A stretch of 32,404 nt of DNA, taken from Parcubacteria group bacterium GW2011_GWA2_40_143. GTDB lineage: Bacteria > Patescibacteriota > Minisyncoccia > UBA9983. The notes under the pieces were generated by a model, which saw only the letters and a program-made list of their open reading frames with translations, was not told the DNA's origin and did not search any database. The stretch is from NCBI GenBank assembly GCA_000996035.1, contig LBYH01000012.1, forward strand, positions 1 through 32,404, given 5' to 3'. A program made the position numbers and the translations under genes. Below, piece by piece: positions 1 to 8,294 of this stretch (its first letter is position 1; every line of letters begins with the position of its first letter).

Positions 1-94
1 TGCATAAAACCTTGCCCAACATTTCTTGAGCAACTCTTAAAGTATTTCTGTTGAAAAAACTTTCCGGCAACCTTTTTTTGTTGCTTTTTGGCAT
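1..94 (-). CDS. 3-methyladenine DNA glycosylase (AAG/MPG family), N-terminal part, cut by window edge
   Basis: Reading the minus strand from an ATG at 94-92 gives an open frame to the window edge. The peptide begins MPKSNKKRLPESFFNR and continues with TLRVAQEMLGKVLC. This matches the start of the alkyladenine DNA glycosylase family, where an 'LP..F..R.T..VA..LLGK.L' block opens the domain. The family removes alkylated purines from DNA in base excision repair. Only 31 codons are visible, so no catalytic residue can be checked. The gene is divergent from the membrane protein at 146. The call rests on one N-terminal motif. Confidence 0.72.
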   Translation of the reverse strand, partial: MPKSNKKRLPESFFNRNTLRVAQEMLGKVLC

Positions 95-95
95 T

Positions 96-113
96 TATTA
101 TTTTAAAATAATA
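96..113. promoter_or_regulatory. 18-bp AT palindrome between divergent genes
   Basis: TATTATTTTAAAATAATA is a perfect palindrome lying two bases before the minus-strand start at 94 and 32 bases before the plus-strand start at 146. It supplies a TAAAAT -10-like hexamer on both strands. It may be a promoter core or operator, but such AT palindromes also arise by chance in AT-rich DNA. Confidence 0.3.
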
Positions 114-145
114 AAAGATTATCAGTTAATTTTCAATGCAAAAAT

Positions 146-529
146 ATGAACAATGCAAAAATTATCAAATTGATTTTAAAAATAGCGGTAGCCGGAGAAT
201 TTATCGGCCACGGCGTTTTCGCGCTTCAAGGCAAAAAAACATGGATTGACTGGATTGGTCAGCTCACAGGCGCGGATGCCGGCACGGCAACAATAATGTT
301 AACGATTGTCGGATTGCTAGACTTATTGATCGCCCTGCTTGTTTTAATACGACCTATTCGTTTAGTCATATTATGGGCCGCTTTTTGGGGTTTTTGGACG
401 GCGCTTATCCGCCCTCTTGTCGGAGAACCGATTTGGGACTTTATTGAACGCTGGGCAAACTGGGGAGCTCCGTTAGCATTACTTCTTTTAATCGGATGGC
501 CGAAAAATTGGAAGGAGTGGTTTAGATAA
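146..529 (+). CDS. DoxX-like small integral membrane protein
   Basis: This 127-residue protein has four predicted hydrophobic segments, at roughly 8-26, 45-68, 70-88 and 105-120. The first carries GEFIGHGVFAL, a Gly/His-containing first helix as in DoxX/DoxD-like proteins. Trp-rich connections (KKTWIDWIG, WANWGAP) and a basic C-terminus (WPKNWKEWFR) follow. DoxX-family proteins are small membrane proteins often linked to redox or quinone functions, but nothing here fixes a role. It starts 51 nt from the divergent glycosylase and is followed by a 105-nt gap with no recognisable gene. Confidence 0.55.
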   Translation: MNNAKIIKLILKIAVAGEFIGHGVFALQGKKTWIDWIGQLTGADAGTATIMLTIVGLLDLLIALLVLIRPIRLVILWAAFWGFWTALIRPLVGEPIWDFIERWANWGAPLALLLLIGWPKNWKEWFR

Positions 530-634
530 AATTTTTGCTGGGAATATTTGTCTTAATAATGGGGTACCTGGCGGATTTTGTCCGAAATACATTCGAACTT
601 TGTTTAATACACACCGCCAAGTTACAAAAACAAC

Positions 635-976
635 ATGATAAATTTTGATGATTTTCAAAAAATAGAAATAAAGGTTGGTGGAATTTTGTCGGCCGAGAAA
701 GTGGAGGGCTCTGAGAAGCTTCTTAAGCTCTCCGTTGATTTCGGAGAAGAAATACCGAGACAAGTTGTTTCCGGAATAGCCAAAACATTCACCACACCTG
801 AAATTCTTATCGGCAAACAATTTATCTTTATTACCAACCTTGAACCGAGAAAGATTATGGGATTGGAAAGCCAGGCGATGATTCTTGCCACTCATAAAAA
901 ATTTAAAGATGGCAGTGAAGAAATAGTCTTAACGAAACCCGCAAAAAAAGTTTTAAACGGAAGCCGATTGGGATAA
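635..976 (+). CDS. Stand-alone tRNA-binding (Trbp111/MetRS C-terminal type) OB-fold protein
   Basis: The 113-residue protein matches the EMAPII-like tRNA-binding domain found at the C-terminus of methionyl-tRNA synthetase or alone as Trbp111/CsaA. Visible hallmarks are the opening 'I.FDDFQKIEIKVG', 'AEKVEGSEKLLKLSVDFG', 'RQVVSGIAK' and 'LEPRKIMGLESQAMILA'. It should bind tRNA non-specifically as a dimer. No catalytic domain is attached, so MetRS itself must be encoded elsewhere. It ends 3 nt before tsaD, and the next genes are tsaD and valS, which suggests a tRNA-metabolism cluster. No Shine-Dalgarno sequence is evident. Confidence 0.85.
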   Translation: MINFDDFQKIEIKVGGILSAEKVEGSEKLLKLSVDFGEEIPRQVVSGIAKTFTTPEILIGKQFIFITNLEPRKIMGLESQAMILATHKKFKDGSEEIVLTKPAKKVLNGSRLG

Positions 977-979
977 TCC

Positions 980-2209
980 ATGAATATCCTTGCCATAGAA
1001 ACATCGTGCGACGAAACAAGCGTTGCCATGCTTAAAGCAAAAGGAGGATTAAAAAATCCGTCTTTTGATGTTTTATCCAATATCGTTCTGTCTCAAGTTA
1101 AACTCCATGCCGAGTGGGGCGGCGTTGTGCCGAATTTGGCCAAAAGAGAACACCAAGCAAATCTAATCCCCGTTCTAAAAAAGGCATTGGAAAAATCAGG
1201 TTTTTATAACGAAAAACAAAAAATGAAAAATGAAAAACTGCAACCCGAAATTTTAAATTCTGTTTTAGAAAGAGAGCCGGAACTTTTAGAACAATTCTTG
1301 AAATTTATCCCAACAATTAAACCGCCGAGGATTGACGCTATCGCCGTAACGATTGGTCCCGGTTTGGAACCGGCGCTTTGGGTGGGCATAAACTTCGCCA
1401 AAGCCCTATCGCTGGTCTGGAACAAACCAATGGTGGCGGTTAATCACATGGAAGGACATATCGTCGCTTCGCTCCTAAAGGAAAAAATGAAAATGAAAAA
1501 TGAAAAAGTAGGATTTCCGGCAATTGCTTTATTGGTCTCAGGCGGACATACGGAATTAGCGCTTATTAAAAATTGGGGAGATTATAAAATTATCGGCGAA
1601 ACAAGAGATGATGCTGTTGGTGAATGTTTTGATAAATGCGCCAGAATGTTGGGTCTCCCTTACCCGGGCGGGCCGCAGATAGCCAGACAAGCGGAGAATT
1701 ACAAAAAATATCCCCTCACCTTCCGCATGGGCGGCTGGACAAGACGAGAAATGGAAAAAGAAGCATTTAATTTGAAGCTTCCCCGACCGATGATTGATTC
1801 CAAGGATTATGACTTTAGTTTTTCCGGACTTAAAACCGCCGTCTTATACATGCTAAAAGATATGAAAGAAAGACATGTAAACATCGGCGATTTTACACCC
1901 ATGATATGCAACGAAATCCAGCAATCGGCAGTGGACGTGCTTGTTTTAAAAACCATCAAAGCCGCCAAGGAATTCGGCGCAAAGTCCATCATCCTCGGCG
2001 GCGGCGTGGCGGCGAACAAAGAACTCCGCGCGCAAATAAAAAAGGCTGTCGCTCGCGAATTCGCTAAAACTACAGCCTTATATTTGCCCTCCACCAAACT
2101 TACTACCGACAATGCCGCCATGATTGGCGCGGCAGGGTATCTGCACGCGACAAATGGCGATTTTGCCAAGCCGGAAAAAATGGCGGCAAAAGGAAATTTG
2201 TTGCTTTAA
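980..2209 (+). CDS. tsaD: tRNA N6-adenosine threonylcarbamoyltransferase TsaD
   Basis: TsaD transfers threonylcarbamoyl from TC-AMP to A37 of ANN-decoding tRNAs, together with TsaB and TsaE. The N-terminus MNILAIETSCDETSVA is diagnostic of the ASKHA fold. Metal-binding histidines are in VNHMEGH (H156, H160). SGGHTEL near 188 and GGGVAANKELR near 340 are further family motifs. At 409 residues it is about 60-70 longer than usual. The excess lies in two low-complexity stretches: residues about 75-115, starting with EKQKMKNEKLQPE, and about 167-177, KEKMKMKNEK. Both derive from an A-rich repeat of the AAAATGAAAAATGAAAA type and probably sit in surface loops. The gene starts 3 nt after the tRNA-binding protein. 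Confidence 0.96.
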   Translation: MNILAIETSCDETSVAMLKAKGGLKNPSFDVLSNIVLSQVKLHAEWGGVVPNLAKREHQANLIPVLKKALEKSGFYNEKQKMKNEKLQPEILNSVLEREPELLEQFLKFIPTIKPPRIDAIAVTIGPGLEPALWVGINFAKALSLVWNKPMVAVNHMEGHIVASLLKEKMKMKNEKVGFPAIALLVSGGHTELALIKNWGDYKIIGETRDDAVGECFDKCARMLGLPYPGGPQIARQAENYKKYPLTFRMGGWTRREMEKEAFNLKLPRPMIDSKDYDFSFSGLKTAVLYMLKDMKERHVNIGDFTPMICNEIQQSAVDVLVLKTIKAAKEFGAKSIILGGGVAANKELRAQIKKAVAREFAKTTALYLPSTKLTTDNAAMIGAAGYLHATNGDFAKPEKMAAKGNLLL

Positions 2210-2224
2210 TTAACCATGTCTTTC

Positions 2225-2233
2225 TGCTAAAAT
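2225..2233 (+). promoter_or_regulatory. Extended -10 promoter for valS, probably leaderless
   Basis: TGCTAAAAT is an extended -10 element (TGn plus a TATAAT-like hexamer) ending exactly 6 nt before the valS ATG at 2240. Initiation about 7 nt downstream would place the transcript start on the start codon. No Shine-Dalgarno sequence is present. No good -35 was found at normal spacing, as is common for extended -10 promoters. Confidence 0.5.
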
Positions 2234-2239
2234 AGTACC

Positions 2240-4405
2240 ATGAACGATGAGAAACTGAATCAAATAAACGAAAAATTATTGAAGCCTTACAATCCTAAAG
2301 AAACGGAGGGAAGAATTTATAAATCATGGGAAGAAAGCGGATATTTCAATCCGGATAAATTGCCCGAAAGACACAAGGAACCCTTCACCATCATCATGCC
2401 TCCTCCAAACGCCAATGGCTCGCTTCATGCCGGCCACGCCGTTTTTGTAACTATTGAAGACCTAATGATTCGCTACAAGCGAATGCGCGGTTATAAAACT
2501 CTCTGGCTCCCCGGCGCCGATCACGCCGGCTTTGAGACGCAAGTGGTATATGAGAAAAAACTTGAGAAAGAAGGACGCTCCAGATTTAAAATGGAGAGAC
2601 AAGAAATCTACGACGAGATAATGGCCTTTACTCTCGCCAATAAAAAGCACATGGAAAACCAGCTCCGCGAGCTTGGCGCTTCCTGCGATTGGAGCAGAGA
2701 AAAATTCACTCTTGATAAAGATATTATAGAAACAGTTTACGCCACCTTTAAAAAGCTTGATAAAGACGATCTGCTCTACAGAGGCAAGAGAATCATCAAC
2801 TGGTGCGCCAAGCATCAGACTTCCCTCTCTGAACTTGAAACTAACGCAAAAGATCAGACCGACAAGCTTTACTATATAAAGTATGGTCCGATCACTATTG
2901 CCACATCAAGACCGGAAACAATATTTGGCGACACAGCCATCGCCGTAAATCCTCACGACAAGAGGTACTCGCAATATATAGGCGAAGAAATTGAACTGGG
3001 TAAATTAAGCGAGTTTATAGGCAAAAGCAAACTCAAAGTAATAGCTGATGAGTACGTGGAAAAAGATTTCGGCACCGGCGCTCTTAAAGTAACTCCGGCG
3101 CACGATCCAAACGACTTTGAACTGGGCAAAAAGCATAATCTGGAAACCGTTGAGGTGATAGACAAGTACGGCAAACTTAACGAGAAAACCGGCAAATACG
3201 CCGGCATGAAGGCGGAAGAAGCCAGAAAAGTAGTGGTTCAGGATTTGGAAGAAGCCAGTTTGCTTGCAAAGATGGAAAACTTTAGCCATGCCGTAAAGGT
3301 TTGCTATAAATGCGAAAAGACCATTGAGCCAATGATTATGCCGCAATGGTTTGTAAGAATAACTCCTCTGGCCAAGAAAGCCATAGAAGCGGTTGCGAGC
3401 GGAGAAATAAAATTCGTTTCAAAAAATTTTGAAAAAATATTTTTCCACTGGATGAAAAATATCCAAGATTGGAACATCTCCAGACAAATCGCGTGGGGCA
3501 TACCGATACCGGCCAAAATTTGCGACAATTGCGGAGAAGGCTTTGTAGACACGGAAGATGTTATTAAAAAGTGTCCAAAGTGCGGCGGCGCCGTTTATAA
3601 AGATACGGACACTTTTGACACATGGTTCTCTTCCGGCCAATGGCCGTTTGCCACACTTGGCTATCCGGATGGAAAAGATTTTAAAGAATTTTACCCCACC
3701 AACATGATGGAAACAGGCTCTGACATACTCTCTTTCTGGGTGGCCAGAATGATTATGTTTGGCCTTTATATAACCGGCAAACCACCCTTTAAAACAATAT
3801 ATCTGCATGGGCTGGTGAGAGACGCCGAGAAAAAGAAGATGAGCAAGAGCAAGGGCAATGTGATAAGCCCGATAGAGATGACGGCCAAGTACGGCACGGA
3901 CGCCTTGCGCATGGCGCTTATTGTAGGCAATACTCCGGGCAGCGACATGGCATTGGCGGAAGACAAAATCAAGGGATATAAACATTTCGCCAATAAACTT
4001 TGGAATATCACCCGCTTCACTCTCTCCGCCGCGAGCAACTTTGATCCGAGCGCAAGAATAGATATTGCGGAGCAAGACAAAGCGACCTTATTGGAACTTA
4101 ACAGTAAAATAGAATATATTACCAAAGACATAGAAGAATATCGTTTCTACATGGCCGGAGAAAAATTATATCACTATATTTGGCATAATTTCGCCGACAT
4201 AATAATAGAAGAATCCAAAAAAAGATTGGCCGGCAAAGACAGCCAAGACAAAGATTCGGCGATATGGACACTCCTTGAAATACTGAAAAAAAGTGTAATC
4301 GTTTTGCATCCGTTTATGCCATTTATTACGGAGGAAATTTGGTCTATGCTTCCAAACAATAACGGAGAAAAAATGTTAATTATAGAAAAATGGCCGAACA
4401 AATAA
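2240..4405 (+). CDS. valS: Valyl-tRNA synthetase, short form without C-terminal coiled coil
   Basis: Class Ia synthetase that charges tRNA-Val. The HIGH motif is HAGH at residues 63-66 within PPPNANGSLHAGHA, and KMSKS is at 533-537 (KKMSKSKGN). The CP1 editing domain is present (ATSRPETIFGDTAIAVNPHD). A Cys4 zinc cluster is visible (CDNCGEG with CPKCGG). At 721 residues it is far shorter than the roughly 880-950 of typical bacterial ValRS. It stops right after the anticodon-binding domain (FITEEIWSMLP, IIEKWPNK), so the C-terminal tRNA-binding coiled coil is absent. The 3' end overlaps the next gene by 16 nt. Confidence 0.96.
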   Translation: MNDEKLNQINEKLLKPYNPKETEGRIYKSWEESGYFNPDKLPERHKEPFTIIMPPPNANGSLHAGHAVFVTIEDLMIRYKRMRGYKTLWLPGADHAGFETQVVYEKKLEKEGRSRFKMERQEIYDEIMAFTLANKKHMENQLRELGASCDWSREKFTLDKDIIETVYATFKKLDKDDLLYRGKRIINWCAKHQTSLSELETNAKDQTDKLYYIKYGPITIATSRPETIFGDTAIAVNPHDKRYSQYIGEEIELGKLSEFIGKSKLKVIADEYVEKDFGTGALKVTPAHDPNDFELGKKHNLETVEVIDKYGKLNEKTGKYAGMKAEEARKVVVQDLEEASLLAKMENFSHAVKVCYKCEKTIEPMIMPQWFVRITPLAKKAIEAVASGEIKFVSKNFEKIFFHWMKNIQDWNISRQIAWGIPIPAKICDNCGEGFVDTEDVIKKCPKCGGAVYKDTDTFDTWFSSGQWPFATLGYPDGKDFKEFYPTNMMETGSDILSFWVARMIMFGLYITGKPPFKTIYLHGLVRDAEKKKMSKSKGNVISPIEMTAKYGTDALRMALIVGNTPGSDMALAEDKIKGYKHFANKLWNITRFTLSAASNFDPSARIDIAEQDKATLLELNSKIEYITKDIEEYRFYMAGEKLYHYIWHNFADIIIEESKKRLAGKDSQDKDSAIWTLLEILKKSVIVLHPFMPFITEEIWSMLPNNNGEKMLIIEKWPNK

Positions 4406-5082
4406 CAACCGCGAATTTCTTTTACTCGCTTCTCGGAGGATTTATTCCTTCTGTCTTCTGGCTTTGGTTTTGGCTTAAAGAAGACAAGAAAAGGCCAGAG
4501 CCGAAAAAAGCCATCATCTTTACTTTTTTGGCCGGCATGGCAGCCGTGCCGGCGGCTATCGGCGCGGAATACGTGGTGTCTGTTTACGTAGCGGCTTCAA
4601 GTTTCGTTATTCTCCTTATTTGGGCTTTTATAGAAGAGATCTTAAAATTCTTTGCCGCCCATAAAACCGCCTTGTCAAAAAAATATTATGATGAGCCGAT
4701 AGACGCCATCGTATACATGATAACAGCCGCTCTCGGCTTCGCCAGCTTGGAGAATACGCTTTTTATCATTAAGTCGCTATCCGGTGGCGAGATCTTTGAC
4801 GGCATAGACACGAGTGGCATCAGGTTTATTGGTGCCACGTTATTGCATGTGGCCACTTCCGCCATTGTCGGCGCCAGCATCGCCTTTTCTTTTTTTCATA
4901 AAAATAGAAGGCTTATCAATTTATTTTTCGGTATTTTGGTAGCCGGCACTTTGCACTTCTTGTTTAATTATTTTATAATATTGTCAGGAGGGCAGAATAT
5001 TTTAAAAATCTTTATGCCTCTCTGGATTGTGATTATAATTCTCATTTTCGTTTTTGAAAAAATTAAAAGGATTAAAAAATAA
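4390..5082 (+). CDS. prsW: PrsW-family intramembrane protease
   Basis: This 230-residue polytopic membrane protein has about seven hydrophobic segments and the PrsW signature. WAFIEEILKFF supplies the paired glutamates (E82, E83), and DEPIDAIVYMITAALGFASL leads directly into ENTLF (E121). Later motifs are HVATSAIVGA and LHFLFNYFI. PrsW proteins are glutamic-type intramembrane proteases; in Bacillus, PrsW starts cleavage of an anti-sigma factor. No target can be named here. The start overlaps the end of valS by 16 nt, so the two are probably co-transcribed. Confidence 0.87.
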   Translation: MAEQITTANFFYSLLGGFIPSVFWLWFWLKEDKKRPEPKKAIIFTFLAGMAAVPAAIGAEYVVSVYVAASSFVILLIWAFIEEILKFFAAHKTALSKKYYDEPIDAIVYMITAALGFASLENTLFIIKSLSGGEIFDGIDTSGIRFIGATLLHVATSAIVGASIAFSFFHKNRRLINLFFGILVAGTLHFLFNYFIILSGGQNILKIFMPLWIVIIILIFVFEKIKRIKK

Positions 5083-5092
5083 TTTTTAAACT

Positions 5093-5593
5093 ATGACAAA
5101 AGACAAAAGATCATTTTTTGAAAGATTAACCGGCGCTCCCATAAGTGGCGAGGAAGAAAGCGAAGGAATAAATAGCAATTATGAAGAAGAAACTTCGGAA
5201 GAGTGGGAAAGCAGTCCCGCTAAAGAAATAAATCTCTATGACGAGTCTGGTTCTGATACGGAAGACGGCGAGCTGGCCATGGATGTGGCGCAAACAGACA
5301 ATGAGATTATCGTGCAAACCATTGTTGCCGGCGTTAAACCAGACAATATTGATATTTCCATCACTCCAAACAATCTTACAATAAGAGGTTCACGAGAAGA
5401 GAGCAAAAAAATCAAAGAGGGAGATTATATCCAACAAGAATTATACTGGGGATCTTTCAGCCGAAGTATTTCTCTTCCGCAAGAAGTTAGCCCAGATGAT
5501 TCCGAGGCAATCACCAAAAACGGCGTTCTCACCATTAAGATGCCTTTAGCCAATAAAACAAAAGCCCATAAATTAAAAGTGAGGGAAGGATAA
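5093..5593 (+). CDS. Small heat shock protein, Hsp20/alpha-crystallin family
   Basis: ATP-independent holdase chaperone of 166 residues. An acidic, low-complexity N-terminal arm (about 1-60, rich in E/S/D) precedes an alpha-crystallin domain from about 65 to the end. Recognisable pieces are LAMDVAQTDNEIIVQ, the 'GVKPDNIDISITPNNLTIRG' strand pair, SFSRSISLPQEV and the closing 'NGVLTIKMP' strand. The conserved A-x-x-x-NGVL-like motif appears as ITKNGVLTI. The gene lies 10 nt behind prsW, making it the last gene of the plus-strand run that begins at 635. No classical heat-shock operator (CIRCE-like) was seen. Confidence 0.92.
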   Translation: MTKDKRSFFERLTGAPISGEEESEGINSNYEEETSEEWESSPAKEINLYDESGSDTEDGELAMDVAQTDNEIIVQTIVAGVKPDNIDISITPNNLTIRGSREESKKIKEGDYIQQELYWGSFSRSISLPQEVSPDDSEAITKNGVLTIKMPLANKTKAHKLKVREG

Positions 5594-5645
5594 AATTATA
5601 AAAATATAGTCGCCCGAAGCTTTGCTTTGTTCTCCTTATTTTTTA

Positions 5646-5717
5646 TGCCGGAGGTGAGAATCGGACTCACGACCCCTTCTTTTTCAGAGAAGTGCTCTAC
5701 CACTGAGCTACTCCGGC
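5646..5717 (-). tRNA. tRNA-Phe (GAA)
   Basis: On the minus strand, acceptor GCCGGAG pairs with CTCCGGC, the D arm is GCTC/GAGC, and the anticodon stem is CTTCT/AGAAG with loop CTGAAAA, giving anticodon GAA. The T arm is GTGAG-TCCGATT-CTCAC. Length is 72 nt including discriminator A. The 3' CCA is not encoded. Confidence 0.95.
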
Positions 5718-5731
5718 GGATTGAATATTTT

Positions 5732-6025
5732 CTAATTTGAAAGATCTTTTATTCTGTCAATGAGATTAAGAGGCAAAGTTTCGCCCACGTCGCCTATTTT
5801 CCCCACGCCGGTGGAAATGCTTTCCGCCGCGCCAATCATCTTCTCAATATACGGCTGGATGTAAACATAAGCGCCATAAGACAAGCCTATGATAACCACC
5901 CATTTTACAACCCAAAAAACAGTTCCAAAAATTCTTGCTCTGTTCATCTTTCTGAGCATTTTATTGTTCTCTTGAGACAGCTCAAGATTCTCTCTTAGAA
6001 GTTTTTTGATCTCGCTCTCATTCAT
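5732..6025 (-). CDS. Small coiled-coil/single-TM membrane protein of unknown function
   Basis: A 97-residue protein I do not recognise beyond its architecture. Residues 1-30 are charged and heptad-like (ESEIKKLLRENLELSQENNK), which suggests a short coiled coil. A single hydrophobic helix (about 33-56, FGTVFWVVKWVVIIGLSYGA) is followed by a short amphipathic tail. The gene lies 45 nt downstream of the Wzy-like gene on the same strand and could be its co-transcribed partner. A structural or scaffold role at the membrane is only a guess. Confidence 0.6.
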   Translation of the reverse strand: MNESEIKKLLRENLELSQENNKMLRKMNRARIFGTVFWVVKWVVIIGLSYGAYVYIQPYIEKMIGAAESISTGVGKIGDVGETLPLNLIDRIKDLSN

Positions 6026-6070
6026 TTTCCACTTGAAACTATAACAGAAAATACGCTCAAATACAAGGAT

Positions 6071-8269
6071 TTAAGGATTTCTGCCGGCTTTAATTTCGTT
6101 TACGTAATACTCTCCTTGCTCTTTGAAGCTTGGATTTATTTCTATGGATTTTTCTATCTCGGCAATAGCCAACTGTCTTTGGTTAGCTTGCAGATACGCA
6201 GCCGCCAGCCTCAAACGATGCTGGATATTGTTCGGTTCTTTTTCTATAAATAGATTAAGGATTGAAACAACTTTGGTGAAATTATTTTTAGAAGCATAAG
6301 CTTTCAAGAAACGCTCATCGGCTTTTACGGTGCCGCCGTAATCAGCCATCAGTTCTTCGGCAAGCTTTTCATTACCGGCAAAGATCGACGCCACGGCATA
6401 GATAGTTCTGGCTTCACCAAACGTCTCATCAAGCTCAAAGGCTGTTTTAAGAATTTGCAAGCCGTTCACGTAATCATTCCTGCTTATATACAAACCTCCA
6501 AGTTCAAAATAGATCTGCTGTTTATCTGGAGAAAGAGCCATGGCTTCTTTAAGAGTTTTCTCCGCCTCATCATACATGCCTGTTTTGTTGTAAAACATGC
6601 CAAGAAAAAGAAGCTCTCTTATATCGTTCGGGTATTCTTCATTTTGTTTTTTAAGCTCATCTACGGTATATGAGATCATTTCGCTTCGGATCTCCGGCTT
6701 TACGCTCGGAGAATCTTTGGTGCTTAACACAAAACTGGTCATATGTTCTCTTGCTTCAAGACTGCCGAAAGAATTATGAGAAATGGCTTTTTGGAATTTT
6801 CTGAAAGATCCTTCGGCATCGCCGGCAGAAGAGGCTCTCATGGCGTATATGATATTTTTTGAAGCCATAATGCCGGGTATATTCAAATAATAAATGGAAA
6901 AAATAGCAAGTCCCGTTATGCCGGCAACCATGTACATTTTCTTGTAAACATCGTCCGCGGACAAAATCTTTGACTCCGGCGAATGAACAACAACCGAAGG
7001 GCCTTCAACGCGGCGGTAATGGATATAAGCCAAAAAAGTGAAAAATAAAATAAGGCTTATGAGATTATCAAACACAAACAAATTGTGCGTGAAGTACGCC
7101 GCGAACATCGCGGTCAATATGGCAGAATCATAAACTGAAAATCTCGTCTTGTTTCTCCTTGACCAAAGATAATACACGGCGAAAAAGAATAATCCAAGAT
7201 AGGAAACCAGACCAATAACACCGCCGGTTACAAGCCTGTCAAAGAATACGTTATGCGCTCTGTCAAACCACGGTTCTTGTCTGTACAAGCTCGGCTCGTA
7301 ATATTTGTTGAAGACGAGATTAAAATTTTCCGGCCCCCAACCAAGAACAGGCTTCTCCATAAAACCTTCCCAACTCATTTTCCAAATAGTCAATCTGGAT
7401 TCCGTTGTTCTCTCTTTTAGAGATATGCCGGAAAACCTGTTGAGCACAGGGCTGCTTGTTACAAATGATGTATTTTTAATGGCTAAAAAACCGCCGATTA
7501 AAATCATGACAGCCAACGCAAATCCTCCGGCAGCCATCTTAACCTTCTTGCGTTCGGCAAAAATAGCGATAAGCACTGAAGCTAAAAATAAACCGCCAAT
7601 TACACCCAAGATGGCTCCTCTGGTGGCTGTGTAATATAAAACAATAGTTTGCAAAGCAATAATGGGAGCATAAATCCAAATGGAACTTCTTTTGTTTTTA
7701 CTCCTAACAAAGAACAACAAGGCGGTAAAAAGACCGAAAGCCATATAAATGGCCATATAAGAAGCATTGCCCAAAGAAGCATCCAGGCGATCCCCTTGGT
7801 GAGTTTTAAGCCTGCCAAAGAGCTGTAAAAGACCATAGAGACCGACAATCACGTTTACTCCGAGATTAGTTTTGAGTAACCAGTCCCAAGCTTTTTCTGT
7901 TTTCAAGAAACTGATTAAAACCGTAAAATAAGCAAATAGGTGCAAGAATGTGATAAGACCCTCCATCCTCTCGTAGTTTGACCAAAAGCTTCTGTAAAAA
8001 TTGGCGCCGAAAACGGAAGAAAGAGCCATACCTAGAGTAAAAAATACTAATGTTAAAAAAATCCAAGTTTTTTTCGGTCTATATCTTGGCTCAAAGATAG
8101 CAACTATTGCCCACAAGGCGACGGTTATTTCTATAATTATTCTAAAAAGAAAATTTTTCCCGGTTATAAATGGGAAAAACATAGTGCCTGAAACCACTAA
8201 GGCCAAAAAAGGGATAATAAAAATACCCAGATAAGCTAGATACTTAAGCGCCTGAATACTTTTCTGCAT
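6071..8269 (-). CDS. O-antigen ligase/polymerase-like membrane protein with C-terminal TPRs
   Basis: This 732-residue protein has two parts. Residues 1 to about 450 are polytopic (10-12 hydrophobic segments) and include a large loop with TATRGAILGVIGG and VLGWGPENFNLVF, as in the Wzy_C/O-antigen-ligase family. Residues about 520-720 are tetratricopeptide repeats, for example 'GMYDEAEKTLKEAMALSPDK' and RLAAAYLQANQRQLA. Such proteins polymerise glycan repeat units or transfer glycans to lipid or protein; the TPRs may position an acceptor. It is divergent, across 25 bp, from a sugar transferase that would start glycan synthesis, so the two plausibly belong to one surface-glycan pathway. No Shine-Dalgarno precedes the start. 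Confidence 0.83.
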   Translation of the reverse strand: MQKSIQALKYLAYLGIFIIPFLALVVSGTMFFPFITGKNFLFRIIIEITVALWAIVAIFEPRYRPKKTWIFLTLVFFTLGMALSSVFGANFYRSFWSNYERMEGLITFLHLFAYFTVLISFLKTEKAWDWLLKTNLGVNVIVGLYGLLQLFGRLKTHQGDRLDASLGNASYMAIYMAFGLFTALLFFVRSKNKRSSIWIYAPIIALQTIVLYYTATRGAILGVIGGLFLASVLIAIFAERKKVKMAAGGFALAVMILIGGFLAIKNTSFVTSSPVLNRFSGISLKERTTESRLTIWKMSWEGFMEKPVLGWGPENFNLVFNKYYEPSLYRQEPWFDRAHNVFFDRLVTGGVIGLVSYLGLFFFAVYYLWSRRNKTRFSVYDSAILTAMFAAYFTHNLFVFDNLISLILFFTFLAYIHYRRVEGPSVVVHSPESKILSADDVYKKMYMVAGITGLAIFSIYYLNIPGIMASKNIIYAMRASSAGDAEGSFRKFQKAISHNSFGSLEAREHMTSFVLSTKDSPSVKPEIRSEMISYTVDELKKQNEEYPNDIRELLFLGMFYNKTGMYDEAEKTLKEAMALSPDKQQIYFELGGLYISRNDYVNGLQILKTAFELDETFGEARTIYAVASIFAGNEKLAEELMADYGGTVKADERFLKAYASKNNFTKVVSILNLFIEKEPNNIQHRLRLAAAYLQANQRQLAIAEIEKSIEINPSFKEQGEYYVNEIKAGRNP

Positions 8270-8276
8270 ATGTCAT

Positions 8277-8290
8277 ATATGCTAGCATAT
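8277..8290. promoter_or_regulatory. 14-bp palindrome forming a divergent promoter core
   Basis: ATATGCTAGCATAT is a perfect palindrome in the 25-bp gap between the Wzy-like gene (start 8269, minus) and the sugar transferase (start 8295, plus). Each strand therefore carries an extended -10-like TGCTAGCAT. On the plus strand it ends 6 nt before the ATG and on the minus strand 9 nt before. It could be overlapping leaderless promoters, an operator, or both. Confidence 0.42.
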
Positions 8291-8294
8291 CAAT

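Noticed and set aside
488-895. 135-codon minus-strand frame over the tRNA-binding protein gene
   Set aside because: Overlaps a clear conserved OB-fold gene on the other strand and has no domain signature.
3419-4075. Long open frame on the minus strand inside valS (218 codons)
   Set aside because: It is antisense to strongly conserved ValRS motifs (KMSKS, zinc cluster) and its translation has no family features; it is a shadow of codon bias.
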